Origin: an uncultured Prevotella sp.
Lineage (GTDB): Bacteria > Bacteroidota > Bacteroidia > Bacteroidales > Bacteroidaceae
Assembly: GCA_900540885.1 (NCBI GenBank)
Contig: UQHJ01000022.1
Coordinates: 1 to 37,244, forward strand
DNA length: 37,244 nucleotides
Direction: 5' to 3'
Below are positions 24,797 through 33,421 of the stretch, piece after piece. The notes beneath the pieces are model-generated. The model was not told the origin of the DNA. It saw nothing but the letters and a program-made list of their open reading frames with translations, and did not search any database. The position numbers were made by a program, and so were the translations under genes. Every line of letters begins with the position of its first letter. Positions within the stretch are counted from its first letter, which is position 1.

Positions 24797-25348
24797 TTAG
24801 AATTTCTCTGCAGCTTCAAAACTTACAGCATGTTTTAAGTCCTTTTCGCTAAGAACAACGTCGTCACCCTTAATGGGCCAGTCAATGTCAATTGTGGGAT
24901 CATCGTAGCGGATAGAACATTCAGACTCAGGCGCATAACGATTGTCTACTTTATAGGTAAAGACTGCCGTATCGCTCAGCACTTGAAAGCCATGCGCGAA
25001 GCCACGAGGAATGAAAAGCTGTCGCTTGTTTTCAGCAGAAAGTTCAACCATTACGTAGTGACCATAAGTGGGTGAAGACTTGCGAAGGTCTACGGCTACG
25101 TCAACAACCGTTCCCTGTAATACGCGTACTAATTTGGCTTGAGAGTCTGCACCTTTTTGAAAGTGCAAACCACGGAGCACACCCCGTGAAGACATTGACT
25201 GATTGTCTTGCACAAAGTGTACTTCGTGGCCAATAGCGTTGTTAAAATCAACTTCACGCCATGTTTCCATAAAGTATCCGCGTGCATCTTCAAATACACG
25301 AGGTTCTAATATCCATACGTCGGGTATGCTAGTCTTTATATATTCCAT
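24797..25348 (-). CDS. rfbC: dTDP-4-dehydrorhamnose 3,5-epimerase
   Basis: RfbC epimerises dTDP-4-keto-6-deoxyglucose at C3 and C5, the step before RfbD. The 183-residue protein is a cupin with RGVLRGLHFQKG carrying the catalytic histidine, DVAVDLRKSSPTYG, FIPRGFAHGFQVLSD and VFTYKVDNRYAPESE with the catalytic tyrosine region. Length is normal. It stands between the clpC terminator and lepA and is not in an operon with rfbA, rfbB or rfbD. Confidence 0.97.
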   Translation of the reverse strand: MEYIKTSIPDVWILEPRVFEDARGYFMETWREVDFNNAIGHEVHFVQDNQSMSSRGVLRGLHFQKGADSQAKLVRVLQGTVVDVAVDLRKSSPTYGHYVMVELSAENKRQLFIPRGFAHGFQVLSDTAVFTYKVDNRYAPESECSIRYDDPTIDIDWPIKGDDVVLSEKDLKHAVSFEAAEKF

Positions 25349-25370
25349 ATTTTAAGTATTATTATATTGT

Positions 25371-25426
25371 AAAAAAGAAGAGAGGAATTGAACCTACTTC
25401 ACCAGTGTAGTTTCGCATTTCCTCTC
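25371..25426 (-). terminator. Rho-independent terminator of clpC
   Basis: On the minus strand GAGAGGAA (25426 to 25419) pairs with TTCCTCTC (25387 to 25380), with CTAC/GTAG inner pairing, followed by TTCTTTTTT (25379 to 25371). It separates clpC from rfbC. Confidence 0.8.
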
Positions 25427-25444
25427 GTATAATGTTCGCTTGTA

Positions 25445-27958
25445 TTATTCAATGACAATATGATTGTCTACTATTGTTGCTGTAAAGCTCTTCTGCTGAT
25501 CATGTTCCATTATAAAGTCGCAAAGAGCATCTTCAAGGTAGTGTTGTATGGCGCGTTTCAGTGAACGAGCACCATACTGAGGATCAAATCCTTTGTCAAC
25601 TAAGAACTGTTTTGCATCGTCAGCAACGTTGAGCGTAAATCCGTTGTGCTGCATTCGCTTACAAAGGTCTGACAATTCAAGTTCAGCGATTTTCAGTGCA
25701 CTCTGCTTTGTCAGAGGATTAAACATGATGATATCGTCAATGCGATTGAGGAACTCTGGAGCAAATTGTTTTCGTAAAGTCTTTAGAATGATACTTTCTG
25801 CAACCTCGCTCGTCAATTCACCACTAACACGTTCAAAGCCTAATCCACCACCAAACTCTCTTAATTGTCGAGTACCGCTATTTGAAGTTAGTATAATAAT
25901 GGTGTTGCGAAAGTCTACAGTGACACCATTACCATCGGTCAAGCGTCCTTCGTCCATTACTTGTAAGAGAGTATTGAACACATCGGGGTGAGCCTTTTCA
26001 ATTTCATCAAGCAAGATAACGGAGTAGGGATGACGGCGCACACGTTCAGTCAATTGTCCTCCTTCTTCGTATCCAACATATCCCGGAGGAGCTCCTACCA
26101 ATCGGCTTACACTATATTTCTCACCATACTCGCTCATGTCAACGCGAATAAGGGCATCCTTTGAACCAAACATCCATTCAGCAAGTGTCTTTACAAGATG
26201 AGTTTTACCAACACCAGTAGGGCCAACAAAGAGGAAAGTACCAATAGGTCGGTCAATGCCTTTCAGCCCGATACGACTGCGTGTAATAGCACGTGTTAGT
26301 CGTTCAACAGCTTTTTCTTGTGCAATGACACGTTTGTTCAGTTCTGAGCGCATACCCTTAAGTCGTTCGCTTTCGTTGGCTGCGACACGTGTAACGGGAA
26401 CGCCACTCATCATACTTACTACTTCTGCAACAACTGCATCATCAACTAAAGTCGGGTGGCATTGTTGTTCATCTTGCCACTGTTTAGTCATTTGTTCAAG
26501 TTCGGTCGTAAGCGTTTGAACTTGGTCGCGGAGATTAGCTGCCAACTCATAATTTTGATTTTGTGCGGCTTGAAGCTTTTGTTGACGTAATTGTTCTATT
26601 TCCTTTTCTTTAGCTTCAATAGATTTTGGGGTGTTGGTGCCAACAAGGTGCATTCGTGCACCAGCCTCGTCTAAAGCATCAATGGCCTTGTCAGGCAACG
26701 CTCTATCGGTGATATATCGACTCGTTAAATCGACGCAAGCTTTGAGCGCTTCTTCTGTATAGTTTACAACGTGATGCTTCTCGTAGCGTTCCTTAATATT
26801 ATGGAGTATGCAAAGTGTCTCTTCCGGTGAGGTTGGTTCGAGCGACACCTTTTGGAAGCGTCGATCAAGGGCTCCATCTTTCTCAATTGTTTTTTTAAAC
26901 TCTCCTGTCGTTGTTGCACCTATACATTGCACTTCACCACGAGCTAAAGCGGGCTTTAAGATGTTGGCAGCATCTAAACTGCCTGGAGCAGAACCTGCGC
27001 CAATAATCGTATGAATCTCATCTATGAAAAGAACAATCTCTGGGTGTGACTTTAGTTCCTTTATCAATCTACGAAGACGCTCCTCAAATTGTCCGCGATA
27101 TTGTGTGCCAGCAACAATTGAGGCCATATCAAGTGCTACGATACGTTTATTCTGCAATAAGTGTGGCACGTGATGATGAGCAATACGATCTGCCAAGCCT
27201 TCCACAATAGCGCTCTTACCGACACCAGGGTCACCTATAATAATAGGATTATTCTTTTTACGTCGGCAGAGAATTTGTACAACGCGTTGAATTTCTTCTT
27301 CACGTCCAACCACAGGGTCAAGTCCTCCCTTAGCAGCAACGGCTGTTAAATCAGTGCCGAAATTATCAACAATGGGCGTATCGCTATTGCTTTTAGGCGT
27401 TTTGCGTTCAGCCGTTTGTTGCGACGTTTCGTCCCCCTTTGAGAAGTCATCGTTAGGGTAGGGCATATCATCCTCGTTAGGAAAACTGAAATCATCGGAA
27501 GGCGATGCTGCTGTCGAATTTGCAGACTGAATTTTTTCATAGCTTACGCCTCTATCTAATAAGAGGGATTTCGCCTCGTTCTGTCTGTCGTGAAGTATAG
27601 ATAGTAGAATAATTTCGGCACCACTTTTCTTGCCTTGTGCTAATTTGTCTTCAAGCGTTAGCAGATGTAGAATGCGCGTGCTATCTGTGTCGAAAGTAGA
27701 AGGCGCAGAACTCATTAATTCATCATCCTTTGCGCCTTCGTTGGTCTTGCTATTTTGTACGTTTATTTGTGATTTTACTTCGTCTATAAGCGAGTCAACT
27801 TTTATATTTATCTTATTTAGAAGTTGAACAACATACTCGTTATCAAGAATGCTTAGTAGTAGGCATAGTGGAGTAATACGCAAAAGCACATATTCTTGCG
27901 CTATCTCCTTGCTCTTGTTTATTAGCTGAGCAGTGCCAGCTGGTATTTCGTAGTTCAT
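25445..27958 (-). CDS. clpC: ATP-dependent Clp protease ATP-binding subunit ClpC
   Basis: ClpC is an AAA+ unfoldase that feeds proteins to ClpP. The 837-residue protein has an N-terminal Clp repeat domain (1-150), then a long acidic and serine-rich linker (about 150-195, DDMPYPNDDFSKGDE), then AAA module 1 (Walker A GDPGVGKS at 242-249; Walker B LFIDEIH). A UVR-like coiled-coil middle region follows (KEIEQLRQQKLQAAQNQNYELA), and AAA module 2 contains GPTGVGKTH, LLDEIEKAHPDVF and a C-terminal D2-small domain. This order is that of ClpC rather than ClpB, whose middle domain is longer. The promoter lies about 130 nt upstream. Confidence 0.95.
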   Translation of the reverse strand: MNYEIPAGTAQLINKSKEIAQEYVLLRITPLCLLLSILDNEYVVQLLNKINIKVDSLIDEVKSQINVQNSKTNEGAKDDELMSSAPSTFDTDSTRILHLLTLEDKLAQGKKSGAEIILLSILHDRQNEAKSLLLDRGVSYEKIQSANSTAASPSDDFSFPNEDDMPYPNDDFSKGDETSQQTAERKTPKSNSDTPIVDNFGTDLTAVAAKGGLDPVVGREEEIQRVVQILCRRKKNNPIIIGDPGVGKSAIVEGLADRIAHHHVPHLLQNKRIVALDMASIVAGTQYRGQFEERLRRLIKELKSHPEIVLFIDEIHTIIGAGSAPGSLDAANILKPALARGEVQCIGATTTGEFKKTIEKDGALDRRFQKVSLEPTSPEETLCILHNIKERYEKHHVVNYTEEALKACVDLTSRYITDRALPDKAIDALDEAGARMHLVGTNTPKSIEAKEKEIEQLRQQKLQAAQNQNYELAANLRDQVQTLTTELEQMTKQWQDEQQCHPTLVDDAVVAEVVSMMSGVPVTRVAANESERLKGMRSELNKRVIAQEKAVERLTRAITRSRIGLKGIDRPIGTFLFVGPTGVGKTHLVKTLAEWMFGSKDALIRVDMSEYGEKYSVSRLVGAPPGYVGYEEGGQLTERVRRHPYSVILLDEIEKAHPDVFNTLLQVMDEGRLTDGNGVTVDFRNTIIILTSNSGTRQLREFGGGLGFERVSGELTSEVAESIILKTLRKQFAPEFLNRIDDIIMFNPLTKQSALKIAELELSDLCKRMQHNGFTLNVADDAKQFLVDKGFDPQYGARSLKRAIQHYLEDALCDFIMEHDQQKSFTATIVDNHIVIE

Positions 27959-28091
27959 AGTTGTATAAAAATCTTTTTGTTTAGCAATGCATAAAGCTTG
28001 CCATTTAGCCGTGTTGGTTACCTTACTATTGTTGTTGGGTTGTTAATAGATAAAACGAATGTTTTATTACAAGCAGCAATTATATCAGCGA

Positions 28092-28123
28092 CAAAGTTAG
28101 TACTTCTTTCGTGATAACACAAA
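28092..28123 (-). promoter_or_regulatory. Consensus promoter of clpC
   Basis: TTTG (28123 to 28120), 20 nt, TAACTTTG (28099 to 28092) on the minus strand match TTTG-N20-TAnnTTTG. The leader would be about 125 nt, long for this group. Confidence 0.75.
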
Positions 28124-28158
28124 TAAAGAAGACACTTTTATTATGTGTAAGGAGGCAT

Positions 28159-28172
28159 TATATACGTATATA
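28159..28172. promoter_or_regulatory. 14-bp palindrome, possible operator
   Basis: TATATACGTATATA is a perfect palindrome midway between the divergent promoters of clpC and the polysaccharide locus. It could bind a dimeric regulator, but AT-rich palindromes also arise by chance. Confidence 0.3.
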
Positions 28173-28244
28173 TGCATGGCGATTGTAGTGTCCGTTTGAG
28201 TCATTGCGATGTATAATGGGCTGTTATTAATCTTAAAACGTCCA

Positions 28245-28275
28245 TTTGCTATGTAAAAAAATATACGTACTTTTG
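28245..28275 (+). promoter_or_regulatory. Consensus promoter of polysaccharide locus
   Basis: TTTG (28245-28248), 19 nt, TACTTTTG (28268-28275) match the Bacteroidetes consensus exactly. Transcription should start near 28282, leaving about 97 nt of leader before the ATG at 28379. No flanking inverted repeats of the invertible capsule-promoter kind were seen. Confidence 0.8.
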
Positions 28276-28378
28276 CAATAAATATCGAAGTCCTACGTTT
28301 TATGTGTGGTGAACGATAGATTCAATTGTAGCTATTTACTTGCTACATGCAAGTCTTTTAAAGATAACAATACAAATT

Positions 28379-30910
28379 ATGATATTTAGAAAGTTTCTCA
28401 TCTTATTGGCTTTATTTACGGCCAGTTTTACTTTTTCGGCTATTGCGCAATCGTCTATGTCGGACGATCAGGTGCTACATTTTATGATGCGTGAGAACGC
28501 TCGTGGAACATCACGATCTGAAATCGTTACAAGCCTTATCGAACGCGGAGTTCAGATAGATCAAATTCGCCGTATTCGCGACAAATATGACAAGCAACAG
28601 AGTGGAGTTGCTGTTGGAGCAAGGAATATTACAGGCGAGTCAGCTAACGACCGCTTAAGAAAGCCAAATGGTGAAAAGGCTTCTAAAACAAAGGGTGTAA
28701 ACCAGCGTAAGAAACAATCTGAGTCGGTCGATGAAAGCACGATGTCTGACAAACAACGTCGTGTATATAATCGTCGTCGTAACGAAGAGTATATGTACGA
28801 AATGGACAAGTTTATGCCTGATTCTTTGGATGAATATGACGATTATTATGACGAAGAGAATGAAAAGGGGGAAAAGAAACAAAAGATAGAGGTGTTTGGT
28901 CGTAATATCTTCAATAATAAGTCTTTATCATTTGAACCAAACATGAACATTGCAACGCCACAAGACTATCGCTTGGGGGCGGGTGACGCTGTATTCGTAG
29001 ACGTATGGGGTGCTTCACAAAAGCGCTTTGAAAGTACGGTTTCGCCAGATGGTACAATTAATATAGAATCTTATGGCCCCGTTAACGTTGACGGACTTAC
29101 TGTGGCGCAAGCTAATCGGCGTTTGCGCTCATTGTTGGGACAACGCTATGGCGGTTCGAATATACGCTTGACAGTTGGACAGACGAAGACAATTACTGTG
29201 CATGTAATGGGTGAGGTAAAAGCGCCTGGAACGTATACGTTGTCAGCTTTCTCAACTGTCTTCAATGTACTCTATATGGCAGGCGGTACAAACGATATTG
29301 GTACGTTGCGTAATATAAAGGTTTATCGTAAAGGACGTTTGATTTCGACCTGTGATATTTATGATTACATCTTGAATGGCAATATGAAGGGCAATGTGCG
29401 GTTAACATCAGAAGATGTTATTATCGTTGGCCCTTACGAATGCTTGGTGAACATAACGGGTAAGGTAAAGCGTCCGATGTATTATGAAATGAAGGCAAAT
29501 GAAAGTGTTGGTACTTTAATTAAATACGCTGGCGGCTTTACGGGAGATGCCTATCAAGGTAATATTAACTTAATGCGTAAGGCTGGAAACGAATTGTCTG
29601 TCTATTCAATTGATGAGTTTGAACGCAACTCTTTTCAATTAGCTGATGGGGACTCTGTGTCAGTTGACAGTACTTTACAGCGCTATCGCAATATGGTCGA
29701 AATCAAAGGTGCAGTCATGCGTCCTGGCAAATACCAAATGGACGGTAGTGTTACAACGCTTCGTCAGTTGATTGAAACGGCAGGTGGGCTTAGGGAAGAT
29801 GCGTTCACAACACGCGGATTTATACATCGTCGCAAAGAAGACCGCTCACTTGAGGTGATAGACGTTGATGTTAAAGGACTTGTTGACCATACTGTCGCCG
29901 ATATAGCCTTAAAAAATGAAGACGTGTTCTACGTTCCTTCAAAGGAAGTGATGCAAAAGGAACGCGTATTACATATCTCAGGTGAGGTTAATTATCCTGG
30001 TGAATACAATTATGCGGATGGAACAACACTTGAAACACTTATATTACAGGCTGGTGGGCTTAAAGATGCAGCATCATTAGTAAAGGTTGACGTGTCGCGT
30101 CGTATGCGTAATCAAGATGCAAGCCAGACCACAAGTCAGGTGGCGCAAGCTTTCAGCTTTTCACTAAAGGAAGGCTTTGTGGTTGACGGTGAACCAGGAT
30201 TTGTCTTACAACCATTTGATGAAGTATTCGTGCGTCGTTCTCCAGGATATATAGAACAGCAGCACGTGTCAGTTGAGGGCGAAATTGCTTTTAGTGGTGC
30301 TTATGTGCTCAAGAGTAAGGGTATGCGCCTTAGTGATTTGGTAAAAGATGCAGGAGGTTTGACCAAAGAGGCTTATGCATTGGGCGCACACTTAGAGCGT
30401 ACCATGACGCCTATAGAAAAGCTAAAGCAACAAACGTTAATAAAGATGGCAACCGATGCTGACTCTATTGACATGAAGAAATTGGAACTTGGTGATACGC
30501 AATATGTTGGTATAAACTTAGAGCAAGCTTTGGCTCACCCTGGTTCTAATCAATGGGATATTGTATTGCGAGACGGCGACCGCTTGGTAATACCACAATA
30601 CAATAACACGGTTTCAATTAACGGACAGGTGATGTATCCTAATACAGTCGCCTATAAAGAAGGTGCTAAGCCCAGTTACTACATTAACCAAGCAGGTGGA
30701 TTTGGTAATCGCGCACGTAAAGGACGTGCATTTGCTGTTAATATGAACGGAACCGTTACGCGCATACGTTCTGCAAAGCATATTACGCCGGGTTGCACAA
30801 TCTTAGTTCCAGCAAAACCGAAGCGTAAACGTATGTCGTTTAGCGAAATTCTGTCGTTAGGTACGATGACGGCTACTTTGGGTACTGTTATTGCAACCTT
30901 AGTGAAATAA
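28379..30910 (+). CDS. Polysaccharide export outer membrane protein (Wza-like, six SLBB)
   Basis: I choose ATG 28379 (843 residues), because it opens directly onto a signal peptide MIFRKFLILLALFTASFTFS ending AIAQ; an upstream TTG at 28340 would bury it. After a charged linker (DEYDDYYDEENEK) comes the polysaccharide export domain (YRLGAGDAVFVDVWG...VSPDGTINIESYGPV). Six SLBB repeats follow, recognisable by GEVKAPGTY, GKVKRPMYY, GAVMRPGKY, GEVNYPGEY, GEIAFSGAY and GQVMYPNTV. It should form the outer-membrane/periplasmic export channel for the polysaccharide. The C-terminus has a short hydrophobic stretch (LSLGTMTATLGTVIATLV). No lipobox cysteine is seen, unlike classical Wza. It is the first gene of the locus. 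Confidence 0.93.
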   Translation: MIFRKFLILLALFTASFTFSAIAQSSMSDDQVLHFMMRENARGTSRSEIVTSLIERGVQIDQIRRIRDKYDKQQSGVAVGARNITGESANDRLRKPNGEKASKTKGVNQRKKQSESVDESTMSDKQRRVYNRRRNEEYMYEMDKFMPDSLDEYDDYYDEENEKGEKKQKIEVFGRNIFNNKSLSFEPNMNIATPQDYRLGAGDAVFVDVWGASQKRFESTVSPDGTINIESYGPVNVDGLTVAQANRRLRSLLGQRYGGSNIRLTVGQTKTITVHVMGEVKAPGTYTLSAFSTVFNVLYMAGGTNDIGTLRNIKVYRKGRLISTCDIYDYILNGNMKGNVRLTSEDVIIVGPYECLVNITGKVKRPMYYEMKANESVGTLIKYAGGFTGDAYQGNINLMRKAGNELSVYSIDEFERNSFQLADGDSVSVDSTLQRYRNMVEIKGAVMRPGKYQMDGSVTTLRQLIETAGGLREDAFTTRGFIHRRKEDRSLEVIDVDVKGLVDHTVADIALKNEDVFYVPSKEVMQKERVLHISGEVNYPGEYNYADGTTLETLILQAGGLKDAASLVKVDVSRRMRNQDASQTTSQVAQAFSFSLKEGFVVDGEPGFVLQPFDEVFVRRSPGYIEQQHVSVEGEIAFSGAYVLKSKGMRLSDLVKDAGGLTKEAYALGAHLERTMTPIEKLKQQTLIKMATDADSIDMKKLELGDTQYVGINLEQALAHPGSNQWDIVLRDGDRLVIPQYNNTVSINGQVMYPNTVAYKEGAKPSYYINQAGGFGNRARKGRAFAVNMNGTVTRIRSAKHITPGCTILVPAKPKRKRMSFSEILSLGTMTATLGTVIATLVK

Positions 30911-30970
30911 AAAAGAAAGTACTCAATTTTATTTTATAATAATACTTATAGTTCTCGTAATTAAAATGGA

Positions 30971-31043
30971 CTGAGAAAAAACAAAAAATCTTGTGCATGT
31001 CACATGACATGTACAAGATTACATAATACTATTATTTTCTCAG
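30971..31043. repeat. Nested inverted repeat between export and chain-length genes
   Basis: An inner 16-bp stem with one mismatch (AATCTTGTGCATGTCA at 30987-31002 with TGACATGTACAAGATT at 31005-31020) lies inside outer arms CTGAGAAAA (30971-30979) and TTTTCTCAG (31035-31043). The inner stem is nearly a perfect palindrome. It could be an intercistronic terminator or attenuator, a processing site or an operator; no clean T-run directly follows the inner stem. Confidence 0.7.
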
Positions 31044-31157
31044 CTTCAATAACGGTTCAATCGTTACAACACAACTTACGTTGAAAGAGTGTATTGATAT
31101 AAAATAAAATTTGAGTATTTATTCGGAAATAAAAAACAAACATATAAGAAGACCAAA

Positions 31158-32186
31158 ATGGATAATATCAGTTTTAAGTCAATCGTTCAAATGTACCTAC
31201 GCAACAAGATAATTTTTATTGTTGTAATGATCGTAGCATTTGCATTGGGATTGATAGTAGCTTATGGCACTCCAAAAATATATGAATCATCGACCACACT
31301 TGCTACAGAGTCAAAGGAGTCAAGCACCTTGGGAGGTAGTATGGGGTCGTTAGCGTCACTCGCTGGAGTTAATTTTTCGAAATCTAATGATGCTATTGTA
31401 CCTAATCTATATCCAAGCGTAGTTGCGACCAATGATTTTTTAGTTGGACTTCTAAATACAAAGGTGCGTCCAAAAGGACTTAAAAAGGATATTACATATT
31501 TTGAATTTTTGCAAGATTACCAAAAACAAGGTTGGTGGGCAAAAGCTCTTGGTGGACTATTTAAAAAGAAAGAGGATAAAAAAATTAATCCCCATAAGAT
31601 CAATCCTCAAGCTCTTACACAAGATGAAAGTACACTCATTGAAGGAATCAAGGGACAAATTTTGTGTACCATAGATAAGGAGAACGAACTTATTGACATC
31701 AAAGCCTACGCGCAGGACGCTAATGTAGCAAAGCAAATTGTTGAAACAGTCGCTACGCAGCTCCAGTTTTTTATAACGAATTATAGAACGAACAAATCAC
31801 GTGACGACTTAGCATATTATCAAAAATTAAAGCAAGAAGCTTATCAACGATATGTTAAGGCACAACGAAAATACGCAGCTTATAGCGATAGCCATGAAGA
31901 CCTATCTCTAAAGTCGTATCAACTTGAATCAGACGCTCTTGAGAATGACCTACAACTTGCATATAATACTTATTCTCAAGCATGCACACAAGTAACAATG
32001 GCAGAGGCAAAAGTTCAGGAGCGTACTCCTGTTTTTACGGTTATTGAGAAAGCATCAGTAGAAACGATTCCTTATGCTCCTAAAAAGAAAATGATTGTTT
32101 TAGCTTGTTTATTTGTTGCTTTTGCAGGTACAAGTTGTTTCTTCTTCATCAAGGAACGAATAATAGAATCTAAGCAAAAGAAATAA
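31158..32186 (+). CDS. Wzz-family chain-length determinant protein
   Basis: This 342-residue inner-membrane protein has two membrane segments, about 17-35 (NKIIFIVVMIVAFALGLIVA) and about 312-335 (MIVLACLFVAFAGTSCFFFI). Between them is a periplasmic domain with a coiled coil (AYYQKLKQEAYQRYVKAQRKYAAYSD) and the proline-rich membrane-proximal motif ETIPYAPKKK typical of Wzz/PCP proteins. It lacks the cytoplasmic tyrosine-kinase domain of Wzc. It controls polysaccharide chain length. ATG 31158 follows a 247-nt gap with a nested hairpin. Identity as Wzz is firm by architecture, not by catalytic residues. Confidence 0.88.
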   Translation: MDNISFKSIVQMYLRNKIIFIVVMIVAFALGLIVAYGTPKIYESSTTLATESKESSTLGGSMGSLASLAGVNFSKSNDAIVPNLYPSVVATNDFLVGLLNTKVRPKGLKKDITYFEFLQDYQKQGWWAKALGGLFKKKEDKKINPHKINPQALTQDESTLIEGIKGQILCTIDKENELIDIKAYAQDANVAKQIVETVATQLQFFITNYRTNKSRDDLAYYQKLKQEAYQRYVKAQRKYAAYSDSHEDLSLKSYQLESDALENDLQLAYNTYSQACTQVTMAEAKVQERTPVFTVIEKASVETIPYAPKKKMIVLACLFVAFAGTSCFFFIKERIIESKQKK

Positions 32187-32226
32187 AAGCTTAAATAGTA
32201 TTTATTTTAACGCAAATGATATTAAC

Positions 32227-33411
32227 ATGACGCTCAATGTAAGTAGAAATAGTATTATAGATAAAGTCGCTTCATTCTTATTCTTTTTACTGCTTTTGGC
32301 AGTAATGGTTGATCCGACAAATGTGGTCTTTCATTTAAAAGACATAGCGTTTATAGTACTTGTAATGTTTAATATTGTGTTCTATAAGCCGGTATTAACA
32401 TATCTGCCTTATATATTTCTGCCTTATGTTGCTTTGGTTCTAAGCTATATCTCTTCGACGTTATTGGGTACGCCTATAGACAATAGCTTTTTTATGGGCA
32501 TGATGAAAGGTTTTTCGATGCTTATATTGTTATTGTGGGTACCTTACTACGATATTTTAAAATTAGCAAAGATAACAACCTTAATTACATGTATAATTGC
32601 AACAACATTGTTTATAGCTGTTATTTCTAACGAATTAATAGAAGATGTTGTTTACCAATATATGTCTAATAATAATGCAATGGTTATAATGTCGCACCGA
32701 TATTTTTTAGGTGTTGACATTTTTGGCATGTATTATCGCTCTCTTATTAGCACAGTGTTGCCTTTTTACTTGTTCTGTTACGAATTGTTTGTGAAACGTA
32801 CCCATGTAATATGGAATATAATATGTGTGGCAATAATTACTTTCGCCTTTTTAATAAGCGGAACACGTTCGACTATGTTATTGCCATTTGCCTTGATCGG
32901 ATTGGCTTTTTACCAAGGTGCTCGTAATACAAAGTGGATTAAGAAACTTATTTATCCAATGTTGTGTGTACTAGCATGCTGCTTTCTTTTGTTAGTGTAT
33001 AAGTTAGCAACTGAAAAGGGTGAAACGTCAAATGCGATTAAGTATGCTCACCTAATCTCATATCATCGACAGTTCGATTATTTCCCAATCTATTATATAA
33101 TAGGTCAAGGAACGGGCTCTTGGCTATTTTCTGCAGGATTTAGGTCGTCGGTCACGCAAACAGAATGGACATACTTAGAGTTACTTCGAATGTGTGGTGT
33201 TTTCATGTTGCTTATCATGACTACGTTGTTATACCCTTTGTTTGCTATGCAGAAGTATTTTAAGAAAGATATTACTTTGGGCATTGCAATATCTTATGGT
33301 CTGTTTATATTTATTTCGGGTACCAATCCCTTATTAATTTCATCGACAGGCATGGCTGTCGTTTTAATGGCATTTGCCTATATTTCAAGATTGGGTGATT
33401 ATAATGCATAA
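32227..33411 (+). CDS. O-antigen/capsule polymerase (Wzy-like)
   Basis: The 394-residue protein is composed of about ten hydrophobic segments with a larger loop near the middle-to-C-terminal part (KLATEKGETSNAIKYAHLISYHRQF). The segment FLISGTRSTMLLPFALIG is the usual Wzy-like signature after a long membrane run. It would polymerise repeat units at the periplasmic face of the inner membrane. Such proteins diverge greatly, so I rely on topology, the SGTRS motif and the position between wzz-like and flippase genes. Its bases are richer in A and T than the upstream export gene. Confidence 0.8.
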   Translation: MTLNVSRNSIIDKVASFLFFLLLLAVMVDPTNVVFHLKDIAFIVLVMFNIVFYKPVLTYLPYIFLPYVALVLSYISSTLLGTPIDNSFFMGMMKGFSMLILLLWVPYYDILKLAKITTLITCIIATTLFIAVISNELIEDVVYQYMSNNNAMVIMSHRYFLGVDIFGMYYRSLISTVLPFYLFCYELFVKRTHVIWNIICVAIITFAFLISGTRSTMLLPFALIGLAFYQGARNTKWIKKLIYPMLCVLACCFLLLVYKLATEKGETSNAIKYAHLISYHRQFDYFPIYYIIGQGTGSWLFSAGFRSSVTQTEWTYLELLRMCGVFMLLIMTTLLYPLFAMQKYFKKDITLGIAISYGLFIFISGTNPLLISSTGMAVVLMAFAYISRLGDYNA

Positions 33412-33421
33412 ATTATAAAAT

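Larger units (their letters stand above)
27959..28378. other. Divergent promoter region between clpC and polysaccharide locus
   Basis: The clpC leader (27959-about 28085) and promoter (28092-28123), a 14-bp palindrome TATATACGTATATA (28159-28172), and the polysaccharide promoter (28245-28275) with a leader of about 97 nt fill this interval. A small hairpin (TGTAGC at 28327-28332, GCTACA at 28342-28347) is in that leader. No gene is seen. Confidence 0.6.

Noticed and set aside
30971..31043. Invertible capsule promoter of the Bacteroides type
   Set aside because: The arms are only 2 or 55 nt apart and no promoter lies between them; invertible promoters have arms about 150-200 nt apart around a promoter.
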